Assembly: GCF_000004075.3 (NCBI RefSeq)
Contig: NC_026655.2
Span: 4,402,001 to 4,466,000, forward strand
DNA: 64,000 nucleotides
Source of the DNA: Cucumis sativus
Taxonomy: Eukaryota; Streptophyta; Magnoliopsida; Cucurbitales; Cucurbitaceae
Reading direction: 5' to 3'
This document shows positions 1 through 10,938 of this stretch, piece after piece (position 1 is the first letter of the stretch; every line of letters starts with the position of its first letter). The position numbers were made by a program, and so were the translations under genes. The notes under the pieces are model-generated. The model searched no databases and had not been told where the DNA came from. It saw only the letters and a program-made list of their open reading frames with translations.

Positions 1-1002
1 GTGCTATTAAAAGATGCCATTACCATTTCAAGGTACTGTCCTTATTCTATAAAACATCATATTCTTTGGTTTTGATTTAAAATTGGTAAACAGCCAATGA
101 ATGAAGTCTTGAAATCTCTACTCAATAGGGGAACACAAAATTCATTGATTCTGCACAAATCTGCATAACATAAGAAAAATAAAGAAGAAGAAGAAGAAGA
201 AGAAGAAGAAGAGTGTATCAGAACCGTCCATTTCCAGAAGAAGGAAAAAGAGAAAAGAGAAAAGAGTATCAAAATTTAGAGTCCTTACAAATTTTGACCC
301 TTCTGACCTTTCTGGTGTGGGACACTTCCATTCCAGCTGCAAGCCATCCTGACCTATAGATCTGACTTTTTTCAAACCCTACCAATTTTTTTGTTATTAC
401 TGTAATACCCTTTATTGTTATTATTCTCAATAAATATTTGATTTGATGAGGAAGCATCAATTTGGCTTAGAATGCAATAAAGAGTTTTAAAATATTTTTT
501 TTAGAAAAAGAAAAAAAAAGGAAAAAGAGAGAAAAGGTTGTTCACAGATTCCTGAGTCTGTGAGACTCTGCTATGTGTATGATGGCACATAACCCACAAA
601 CTCTAACAAGAAGACAAACAGAGCCCACCTAACAAACAGCACAAGAAAGGAGGAGAGGAAAAAGAAAGAGAGAAAGAGAGAAAGAGAGAAAATCGCTTCA
701 TAATCACTCCTTTTTTTTGTGGTTTTTTTCTTGTTTTTCTTCTTCCAATTCCTCTTCATTCAAATCTGGTAATGGAACAACAAAAAAGTTTGATTTAACT
801 AAAGTTTATTAAAGTTTTATGCTTTTCTCTCTTTCAACTCAATTTCACTCCTACTCTATTCCCTTTGTTTCACTTTCTCTTCTAAAAGCCTTTGTTTTTT
901 GTTTATTTCTTCCATTCATTTCCCTTTCTTCTTCTTCTTCTTCTTCTTCTTCCTCCTCCTCCTTCAGTTTCGTGCTTACATTCTAATCCTTGTTCAACAA
1001 TC
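1..1002. other. 5' flank and leader of the RING gene
   Basis: No coding gene is supported here. The stretch holds purine/pyrimidine-rich tracts: a GAA microsatellite (182-213), a GAAAGA-rich tract (about 660-692) and a CTT/CCT tract (about 927-963). The last lies just before the chosen start codon and is typical of a plant 5' leader. Small open frames of poly-Phe or poly-Ser type here are translations of these simple repeats. Confidence 0.6.
182..213. repeat. GAA trinucleotide microsatellite
   Basis: About ten near-perfect GAA units in a row can be read directly. A matching CTT tract sits at about 927-950 in the leader of the RING gene. Confidence 0.9.
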
Positions 1003-3030
1003 ATGCCTGTAGTTACAGTTGGTGAACACATGAAATTGAGAAGACCCAGAAGCGATTTGAGCCATTTGAACCAACCCATTTCAGAATCAGATCCGAACCC
1101 ATCAATCCCTTCTATAATTCAATCCACTCGTTGCAAATCCACCATTTCTTCTCTTCTTCTCTCTACTTTTTCCAATAATACAACTAGTGGCCCCAATGAG
1201 TCTTTACCCTCTTCCATTATCACCACCAATAGGAAGAAGAACAATTTCTCTTCTGCAACTCTCCGGGGTCTCGGTTGTACAACCGCCGCTTCTCAACAAG
1301 TATCTGTTCCGGCTGTAATTCGAACTTCAGCGGACTGGGAGAAGAAGAAGACAAGGAAAAAAAAGCAGAAGAGCTCTAAGAACAAGACCCAACAAGGAAT
1401 TGTTGATGCTTCTCATTTTCAACCTAATTCGAGTATGAACTCTGCTAGCTGTTTAGACGCCCAGGATGTTTGGTGTGGCCCTGGAATTGGATTCTCTGCA
1501 GATGCGGCTGCTTCTGTGGATTGTGTTGTTGCTAGAAGACATGCTTCTGGAAGAGGAAAAATCGATTTGGAGAAGATTAATCAGAGGGAGGTACTCACTC
1601 TTCTTTGTCCTATTTTGTTCTGAATTTATATTTTGAATTTCTTTCTTCAGTGTCGATGTGTCCTTCTGTTGTTGTTATTGTTAAGCATTCGTGTCGATTC
1701 CTTAGTTAAAGAAGAATTTGGATGTTTATTTTATTTCGGCTTTTGTCATTTTATTATCCAGATGTGGGTTTCTTCTGGGTTTTTTTAATCGAACTTTATA
1801 GTCTCCGTTTTTTTTTTAAAAAATTTTCAATAGGTTTCTTCTAATTCAGTTTTACCCTGTTCGACTTCCATTCTTGGAACTTGTTTGATTTCATTCTTCT
1901 TCGTAAATTCGAGTAATTAATGCAAATGGGTATGGATTAGATTCGATTCTTTGGGGCTATAAAAATGAGAAATCACTTGTTCATCGTTGAGTATCGATAA
2001 CAAACTCTGTTTAATGTGTTTTAACTTCCTCTGCTTTTTCTATTTCAGCGTTCTTGTTTAGGAAGACGAACAGTGAGCCCCGAGACCCTCTTATTTTTGG
2101 ATTCTGATTCTGAAATTCCAACTGCTCGATCATTGGAACTATCTAGGAGTCGGTATTATCGCCACGTTCGTCATCCATCCCCTGATGGCCTTGCTGAGGT
2201 GAGCCATCTTTCGTATTTTTATTCAGTTTCATAAATATAAGTTTCTGTTGAAACCAATTAGTTGATTCTACAACTCTGCCCCTGAGTTCTAAAAATATAT
2301 GATTCAGTTGAGTTCTTTGTTCGTTGTGTTAATCTTCTCATTCTCTCCCTTAATGGTCGTCTCCTTTTCACATTATGGTGTTCTTTTTATACAGTACTGA
2401 ATAGAATCTCTGTTTCACAATGTTCAAACGATATTGATTTGCTCATTTGATATTACAATTACGTTATCTAGCAGATTATGATGTTTCAGAGCAGTTTGCT
2501 AATGGGTGGAAGGTTCGATCTACACGACCAATTTAGAGAATTACGACTTGATGTTGATAACATGTCGTATGAGGTTAGCATCTTTCTCCAGTTTCTCCTT
2601 TTTGACACGATGTGATTACTAACACCTTATTTCCTAATGGAAACAGGAGCTGCTTGAACTCGGGGAAAGGATTGGCCATGTCAGTACCGGATTGAAAGAT
2701 GATGAGATAGGAAGATGTATTAGAAAAATGAAACCCCATGTAGTGAATGAGCTAACAACTCATTTACTGTCTCAAATGGATAGGAAATGCAGCATCTGTC
2801 AGGTGAAGTAGAAAGAGTTCAGTTTTGCTGGCTCTGATTGGCATTTGTATGTGTAATCACATTGTTAACATCTTCAATGATTTTGTACAATACAGGAGGA
2901 CTATGAGCCAGATGATGAAATGGGTAAGCTGGAATGTGGGCACAGCTACCATATACACTGTATAAAACAGTGGCTTGCACAGAAGAATACGTGTCCGGTG
3001 TGTAAGACAGCAGCAGTGGGCCGAGGTTGA
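1003..3030 (+). CDS. RING-H2 E3 ubiquitin-protein ligase, 375 aa
   Basis: Five exons: 1003-1590, 2049-2198, 2475-2573, 2647-2802 and 2896-3030, all joined in phase 0 with GT..AG introns. The start is the ATG opening MPVVTVGEHM; the frame is open upstream, but that part translates a CTT repeat. The first ~200 residues are low-complexity, Ser-rich and basic. Next comes a segment like the conserved region of MBR/BIG BROTHER-type ligases (DVDNMSYEELLELGERIG). The C-terminal RING-H2 (residues ~327-369) has C-x2-C, then C-G-H-x2-H-x2-C, then C-P-V-C, so all eight zinc ligands are present. The family transfers ubiquitin from an E2 to a substrate; the substrate cannot be told from sequence. The acceptor of exon 3 could also be three bases earlier (one extra Gln). 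The likely Arabidopsis counterpart, from memory, is At1g73760. Confidence 0.88.
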
Positions 3031-3838
3031 ACGGTTAGTCCATCACGTCTAGCAGTTCTTCGACTCTGTCTGCTTGCTTTCTCCCCTATGGGTGTATAGA
3101 TTTCATTGCCTTTTTACATGAGCAAAAGCATTCGTTCATTTGTGTGAAGCTTCCCTATCTGCTTATTTAGATATGATGGGCGCCATTTTCTTGTTCTTCA
3201 GTTTTCTAAACATTTCATGTGATGGTGATTTTGGATCGCGACTTGATTGCATAGCTTTAAGACCTCAAAGTACAATGTCTTTCTTGTGTTCCCCAAGAAT
3301 TTCCGTCGGGGTACCCAAAAACAAGGAAAAAGGAAAAAAAGAAAAAAAGAAAAAAGAAAAAAAAGAAAGCTCCTATTCAACTTATGAGCATGTAAAAATG
3401 TTATAATCTGCTTTCATTGTGGCACAGCTCTGCCTCTAGTGATTGAGTTAATGGTTGAAATCAAATGATAATTTGCAAAAACTTATTTATGATTGCTTCC
3501 TTTTTTAATAGCTCATAATTCAATTTCTTGGGTTTTTGGATGAACTGCACTCTTGTGTTTTGTTGAATTGAGTTGAGTAGTTGTACACTGATTGATTCCA
3601 CAGACTGGAGAATTTTTCCAGAAGTTGTTATAAACGATTCCGTTCCAAATTAGATAACCTAGACCTTCCCTAGCCAATAATTCGCTTCATATATTCTTCA
3701 CAGGGTTGTATATTGGTCATACAATTGTGTATATACAGTGAGAAATCTTCGTATACTTTATCATGGAAGATACACTACTGTTCCTTATTTCAACTGGTGG
3801 GATGTATATATCTAAAGGAGCTGAATGGTATGGTAAAA
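3031..3838. other. Convergent 3' spacer between RING gene and hydrolase
   Basis: Both neighbours end here, so most of this is probably 3' untranslated sequence. An A-rich tract with GAAAAA units lies at about 3325-3370. A 88-codon open frame at 3140-3406 runs into that tract and has no recognisable protein features, so it was not called. Confidence 0.6.
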
Positions 3839-6673
3839 TCAAACCATGTCATGGCGGTTAAGAAAATCAGCTACCAACGGATATACTTCACTTGATGCCT
3901 GCATCCCATGACATTGAATACAAAGAGGTTAGAGAAATTATAGATCAAGGTAGCTTAAAAAACTGGCTGTGAATGAGAAAAATCTGTACCAGACGGCTTC
4001 CCACAATATCATAGTGAGCATAGTGAGGTCCACCAGGCTTGCCAAGAACTTTGTAGGAAACTAACTGCCTAGGAATTTCTTTCACAGTTTCTGATCAATG
4101 TTAAAAAGGATTGGGAAGAGAGTCAATGTGGGTGATGAATAGAGTCAGAGAGAAGCCATGGTGAGGGCACTCAGGTATTGTAGTAGAAATCCTACCATAT
4201 ACCGCTTCAGGTGGACAAATAAGGTCTTGGTCTCCAGCAAGAGCAAGGATTGGAACATTGCCTTGGCGTAGATGATCCTTGTACTGGAATGTACCGTTCC
4301 TGTCACGTAAGCCCCCCTTTTCAAACACGGAAGATAGCTGCAAGAGAACCTTTGCAGGCACAGATCCTGAAAATTATATTATCAATCATGTCAACAAGTG
4401 TAGAGTTCCATAATGCTGAAATGAAACTGTCATTAGTAAGTTTTTCATTGACAAACAAAAGGAGAAGTATTTAACCAAAGCCATTCAACACAAGCTTCTC
4501 AAGCAAGGTGGGATGTAACATGTCTTCCACAGATACTTGGTCCTTTAACCAAGCCAAAACATAAGGAGGACGTGATGCAAGAGGATGAGCAATAACAAGC
4601 AATGGCCCGATGGGAAACACTGGAACATTAAAATTTTGTGCAGGATCTTTCTGTACATTTAAGATGGATTTGCCATTAGTTTCTCAATCTAGTACATGTG
4701 GTTAGCCAAATTGCGGAAGAAATCATCTGAAAATGCTTGTACAATCACTTGCCAAAGGTAAAAGAAGTCTGAGTGATGAATTTGATGGTCTGTAGTCAAG
4801 TGAAGAAGCCAAAGTAACAACTGATGCTAACTGCGGATCAACTTTCTTAAAGCCTGAAAAAGAATAGTAACAGTCAAGAAAGGTCCATTATAAAGAGCCC
4901 AACGTTCTGAATGATTGGTCTTTAAGATTATCGAAGTAGTTAGAACATTATGAAAGATAATAGGAAGGCATGTCAAACTCACTACAGCGAGAGATCATGG
5001 CATATAGCAAGATACCCCCCATCGAGTGGCCGATCGCTAGCAACTTGCCATCATTTGGTTTGGATTGATTCCTTATGTACTCCATCTAAAATGAAACATC
5101 ACATCCATGTTCATCATTAAAGTTTCTCATTTGACGGTGTGGTGGAAGAAGTACTATTTTCACCCATGCATGAAAAAACCCATGAAAAAGCACCTCACCG
5201 CAGCAGGCACGTCTTCTTCCAAGTAGTGGTCGAAGTCCCAATCGTACTTCTCATACACATCAAGTTGTTCCTGGAACTCTTCTAATGCAGAGGTAACACC
5301 TTGTACAAAAGGCTGGAATGGACCCAATTGTTGAGCTCCGTCAATTATATTGATAAGATTCTTATTCCATTGCCCAAGTTGAGTAGCAATGTTAGAAGTC
5401 TGTCCTGTAACAAATTTTAAAAAAATTAAAGAAATGAAAGCTAAAGTTCTTACATCTCCCAATACCTGAAGTTAATACTATAGATCTCGGAATGCAGTTA
5501 GGAAAATGAAAGAATTTTTAACACACCATCTCTAGAAGAGACATTGGAACCCTCAGAATTTTCATATACACTGGCCTTGACTAATGGCTGCTTTTCCAGT
5601 GTTTCAGATTCTATCTTCTCAGTTGTGCTAAGTCCCAATCCTCGAACTTCAAGAATCCATGTGTCATATCCTTGGTTGGACATGTAGCGAGCAAATGAGG
5701 ACTGAAAATATTACATTGTAAAAATAGTTGTAAGAACCGAGAATAATGGATGCTCTAGATGAAGTCCACGAAGATAACATAATAAGGTAGAAGAGAGCTC
5801 ATTTGGCACATTCTACAGAAAATAACAGAATGATCATTCTAAAACTGGAAAAAGAAAGATCAATCATAGTTCTTCAGTCGGTAATGGCCGGCAGCCAAAA
5901 GAAACGTAGAGAATTTCTCAAACGAACAGTTTGCAGATCAAGTTGGTAATATAGAAGTTTCAATTTCAATCCCCATCTTATTGCCGCAGAAAATGAAAAG
6001 ATCGAAAGAACAAAGTAATAATAGGAAAAGAAATGAGAAAAGTAGAAAGAAAATGCAACTCTATCACTCTCACTTACCTCTGGAGAAAGATCGTATCCAA
6101 GAGCATTGCTCCCAACCCCTGATAACAGCAAAAGCGGATGATTCCTCGATGGCGCCTGTTTGCAAAACAAAACACTCTCTTTTACACACACTTCTATCTG
6201 TTGACAAATTATCTCAATACCCACCAAGCTAAATTAGAAGCCCATGTTCTATTATGTTCCACAAGTGTCAAACATTCACAATTTATACATCAAACAGAAG
6301 CGATGGGGTTCAATAATAAAAAATCAAAGAGATTACAAAAGAAACTAAACCCAAATCAATTTATAAGATCAGAGTGAGAACGAACCCGAAGAGAAGGGGG
6401 GTAACGCCAGAGAGCGAGCTTCCAATCAGAGTTAGGAACCGAGACGTAATGAAGCTCATCGGCAGTACAGATCAAACCCGTCTTATTATCATTCAACCCA
6501 TACGCGCCACCGTAAAACGCCTTGACAGACTTCACGGCGACCACATTCCGTCGGCGTAAGACCCACGAGGGTTCTAAGTGCCCTTGTCCCCTGAATCGGT
6601 GGAGATGACGGCCGGGATTTTCGCTCCGGCCGATAGAAGAGAGATCGAAACGAAACAAATATAGCGTCGCCAT
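3839..6673 (-). CDS. Alpha/beta hydrolase family protein (UCP031088 type), 485 aa
   Basis: Ten exons, high to low: 6386-6673, 6078-6155, 5527-5701, 5199-5404, 4983-5085, 4753-4853, 4476-4650, 4196-4366, 3990-4090 and 3839-3898. They join in frame to 485 residues plus stop. The nucleophile elbow GHSMGG puts the catalytic Ser near residue 270. GDQDLICPPEAV supplies the acidic residue (~423), and GGPHYAHYD a His (~455 or 458), giving a complete triad. The N-terminal 90 residues contain many Arg and could include a targeting sequence. The reaction and substrate are unknown for this family. The last exon is only 20 codons; a frame that runs straight past the exon-9 donor gives an unrelated tail, so the spliced ending (ASSEVYPLVADFLNRHDMV) is preferred. 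The intron at 4651-4752 starts with GC. From memory the counterpart is At1g73750. Confidence 0.85.
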
Positions 6674-7850
6674 AATTTGGTCTGCGTTTGAGGGAATCAG
6701 AGATTGAAGTATAGAAATGGTAGAGAAGTTATTGGTTGTGGGTAATTAATTAGATAGCAAGAAAATGACATGGTTTGAATAGGGCGGTTGCGGGAGATTT
6801 TAGGAAGAGAACAATTTAGGAGGAAGAAACTACAAAAATCGGTGAAGGTGAAGGCGAAGGCTGAGTGTCATCAAGTTGGGAATTTGGTTGTGCATCCCTC
6901 GTGGCACTCCGAAGTGGGGCCTACTTGACCAGCTTTTGACTTTTTTAACACGTTGGTGGGCCCTGTTCACCGCTGACGTGTATGAATCAAATTCATTTTG
7001 CAATTAAAATATCCATTAGAATAATTTAATTTTGTTGTGTTCTTACCAATTTAATTTTTGAACAAATTCAATGTCCATCTACTTTTGCTTCTTAATTTCT
7101 AAAAGGAGTATTCTAATTATAGATTATCAAACTTTCAATTGTGTTTTACAATAGATTTTTTCTTGATTTTACACTAAATATTTACTTTTTATATTAATGC
7201 TTATTAATTAATTTAAAATGATTATGTGTGAAACCTTAATTTTAATTACTATAGGGATGAAAAATAGTGAAGTCTATTCCATTATATATGTTTTTGGGGA
7301 ATCCTAACAAAAAATAGCAAAGTGGATTGATGGACAATAATACAAGTTTATATGATAAAATTTAAAATTTGACTATAATTTTGTAAATATTTTAATTTAT
7401 TTTATTATTTTTAGAAATGTCCTTATATTTTTTTAGTTCTTTAAAATAAATTAATAGACATTAATTATTAGGAAAAATGTAAATATTGAAACTCACTAAA
7501 GACTAAAGTAAAAAGAAGTCAAAGGATTAGATTAAGTGTCTTTTTTTATTAATTTTCAAAGTGTAATTTAGAAATCCAAACAAAAACTTAGTCCATGAAA
7601 ACTCCTCATAACAGAAGTTTCTAAATGAAGTAATGTCAAAAACATGCAAACCAAAAGGGGTCTTTAATTTTCTCAAAATATGACTAAACCCAAAGTTGGG
7701 CAGTGGGAAGTGGAACGTCTGGTAGAAAATCTAACCTTGAGAAGAGAAAAACAAAAAAAAGAAATGGAAACAATTTTAATTTCTCCAAACACAAAACAAA
7801 ATTGTTATCGAAGTCTACTTCGTAAAGGTAACTCATCCGCCATTATTATA
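6674..7850. other. Promoter of the hydrolase and AT-rich spacer
   Basis: The 6674-6950 part is the likely promoter/leader of the hydrolase. From about 7300 to 7430 there is an AT-rich segment whose end (TTAATTTATTTTATTATTTT at about 7390-7410) recurs near 54370 and 63540. No gene is seen; a 65-codon frame at 7680-7877 overlaps the last MurG exon on the other strand. Confidence 0.5.
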
Positions 7851-10800
7851 TCAATGCTGCTTGGCCTTCCTAGTTGACAAGTCTATTAAGCTTCCAATGT
7901 GTTGAACAATTTCAGTAGAGGCATTTGGTTTCGATACTCGCAATGCTCTTTCAGATAGATCTGCCATTTTAGTCCCATCACCTGTAAACAAATAAATACT
8001 CATACTATGAGATGATCTAAAGTTGATACTATTATCACTTTTGATTATTTATGAGACTAATCTTTCAGTTTCTTCAAACAAAGTGAACAGAAGAAGTCAC
8101 CAGAAAAGTCAATGAAATGAGGCAAAACAAAGAAGAATTATATATTGTATTGGCTACTTCATGAAGTTTTCGTCTCATAACAAAAAGTCGATGTTGCAAC
8201 AATAACAAAGACTTGTTACAAAATAGAAAGGAAACAAGTTTAATTTTCAAAAACAAAAACGAAATAGTTACCAAACGGGACCTTCATTTTGAAACTTAAG
8301 AAAAATAATTTTCAAACAATTTAGTTTTGTCTTTGGAAACTAGCTATGAATTTTCAAATGCTTTTATTAGAAATATGAAAATCATGCCAAATAAGTCGTA
8401 AAAAGACAGCACAATTTTAAAAAACCAAAGTCTAGCTTGTTTTATGTTATAAAACATATTAGACTTTCTTCCATTAACAAAGTTGCAGTATAAGCAATAA
8501 GTAGTACCATTTTAGATGATTCGTACTGATTCATAGTAAAGATCTCAAAACCACAAGCAAACTAACGCATGAGTTTCAAAATAGATGATTTCATTAGCAG
8601 ATCATGTTCAACATACCTAATATCTCTTGAATTGCACTTGCAAGCGTGGTTGAATCTAGTTCATCTTCATTAATGACTGTTGAACCAGCCATGTCAGCCA
8701 TTATGGAAGCATTTCTAAACTGATGTCCTTCATCTTCATGAGGTGATGGTATCTAAAGTTACAGAATCAAAATCTATAAGGTTCCTTTCAAATAATTTAG
8801 AACATTCAGAAAAGCTTTGTGTGGAGGGGTTGTAACTTTTACCAGTATAGATGGCTTTCCAGTTGCTAGGATCTCAGAGCAAGTCATGGCCCCTGCTCTA
8901 GAAACAACGAGATCTGCAGCTGCATAAGCCAAATGCAGAGAATGCATGAACCTTCACCAATAAAAGGAAAAACACCAATTCAATCTCAAAGCCGGATCTA
9001 TTACATGCTTATACATTTATGAAGTTCATCATAAGATGCTTACATGTAGGATTTTATGAAGGAAACAATGAACCCAGAATATCAGGTGATTACATCCACG
9101 CCAAAAATATTTGATTAAGACAACCAATACCATACAAATGGACAAATCTTGGTCATCTAATCTTCAAAATTTGGTTGTATTAAGTATCAGCAAGCATACC
9201 TCAACTGGCATTTATTAACCTATGTATGTTGGCATACGAGAGTGTTATTAACCACAAAGTTTGCAGTTCGAATCCCTCTACATTTATTGATCTAAAAAAT
9301 ATCAAAGCAAGAAGATCAAAATTGTTCATCAAGAGAGGCCGTAACACTAGACATGCATCCATGTATAGTTCAAAGAGATAGGGTGACACTTCCATAAAAG
9401 TTCAATGAAGTGATTTTTTTCCAATGTTGGCCAACATCACCATTATACGAGCATCTTACACAGTACGAGCATGGAGCCAACAGGGTTTTGAGTTTTCTAG
9501 ATTCAGTCATGCTTAATCTTATTATCTGCGTTGATTAGCAAATGTCAAACACTCATACTTCAGTTCTAGGATACATGTAGATGCTTGACTCTGATGTTCT
9601 AAGTTAGAGGTTCCAAAAGATCTTCAGCAGCAACAAATAAAAATCTACAAACAGTTGCTGTGGTCTCAGAAAGCTCTCTCCAAGTATTTGCTGTCAACCA
9701 ATAGATGCACTCTAGAAGATAATGACATCAAAAATTTCAATTTATGCACAACCATATATGAAGATGAAGACATCTAGATTTTAATATCAAGACTATAAAG
9801 AACATGGAGGCAAGTAAATGCAGGTTGTTGGAATTCATAATCACGACTAAAATCAGTGAGCAAGAGGAAAATTGAAAGGCATTTAATACTGAGTAAAGAA
9901 ATTACGGCGTTAAATGCAGACGGGGATGGTTTTTCACAAGGCTGTCCATCTCATCAAATGTCTTCACACCAGTCTGCCATATAATGTACAAATTCTTGTT
10001 CTCCAACAACATCTGATAATACAGATTCAACATGGCAATATTGATGGCATTTGCACCCAAAGACCCCCCAAGAATAAGCAACACCTTAGCCTCCAAATCC
10101 TCACCCTTCCTTGATCTTGGAAAGAAATGCAAACGTGCCACAGACTTGGGCACGTGCTGTTTCAATGTCAACCTCACCGGGTTCCCACAAACCAAGCATT
10201 TCTTCTTCCTTGGAAAGCACTCAACTGTGGAGTTCAATACAACGAACACAATATCTGCAAAATGAGAAAGAACCCAATTCGCAAAACCTGGAACCGAGTT
10301 CTGCTCTTGGATTGCAAGCTTGACGCCATTAATAAGCTTTGCAGCAAGGCAAATCGGGAACGAGACGTATCCACCTGTGCCAATGACGATGTGGGGCTTG
10401 AAATCGATGAGTTTTTTGTAACTCGCAATCACGGATTTGATCACATGTAAAGGAAGGAGAAGGTTTTGGGGAGATATAATAGGGTGAGCTAACTGACTGG
10501 CCAGAACTGTGTCGAACTCGTACCCGGCTGAGGGGACGGCGGCGCTTTCCGTGCTGTTCGGTGTTCCCAGAAAGAGGATCTGTGCTGTGGGGTAAGCAAG
10601 TAGGAGCTCATCGGCAATGGCGACGGCGGGATAAACGCGACCACCAGTGCCTCCAGCGGCGAAGACGACTCTCAGGGAGTTAATCGTGCTGTTTGAAGTA
10701 GTGGGGTTTTCGTCATCTGATCGGTGATTAGATAGGCAACAGATGATTCTGAGAGGCCTGAAATGTTAAAAAGAAGAGTTGTAAAGATTCGGTTATTGAT

Positions 10801-10938
10801 CACACAGTTGAAAGAGATTGAAGAGTAACCTTGCCTGAAATTTGGGGAGGAAAGGAGGGAGTGAGAAGTCTTAAACGGCGGAGTTGAAGGGCTAGATTTG
10901 GAAGGTAGAGAGAAATGAAAAATACTGGTGACCGCCAT
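7851..10938 (-). CDS. MURG: Plastid MurG-like UDP-GlcNAc transferase (lipid II synthase homologue), 443 aa
   Basis: Five exons: 10835-10938, 9906-10757, 8843-8951, 8617-8752 and 7851-7981. In bacteria MurG adds GlcNAc to lipid I to make lipid II at the inner membrane. Plant homologues are thought to be plastid relics of cyanobacterial peptidoglycan synthesis. Residues 1-35 are rich in Ser, Thr and Pro with few acids, like a transit peptide. The N-terminal glycine loop AAGGTGG-R-VYPAVAIADEL, GTGGYVSFP, IQEQNSVPGFAN, CGNPVR, LGGSLGA, SRAGAMTCSEI and EGHQFRNA follow the MurG order, and the key SE.. and ..Q.. motifs of the donor site are present. The usual His after the glycine loop is Arg here. 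The first intron begins with GC and is flanked by a 9-base direct repeat. From memory the counterpart is At1g73740. Confidence 0.85.

Noticed and set aside
892-1002. Upstream extension of the RING protein from an earlier ATG
   Set aside because: The added residues translate a CTT/CCT repeat (Leu and Pro runs); the ATG at 1003 is the natural start.
3974-3989. Continuation of the hydrolase frame past its ninth exon
   Set aside because: It gives an unrelated tail; splicing to 3839-3898 restores the family-typical C-terminus.
9914-10450. Several plus-strand frames of 66-107 codons
   Set aside because: They are antisense to the large MurG exon, which carries clear family motifs.
10830-10834. GT donor for MurG exon 1
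   Set aside because: The exon would end in the wrong phase for the glycine-loop frame of exon 2; the GC donor is in frame.
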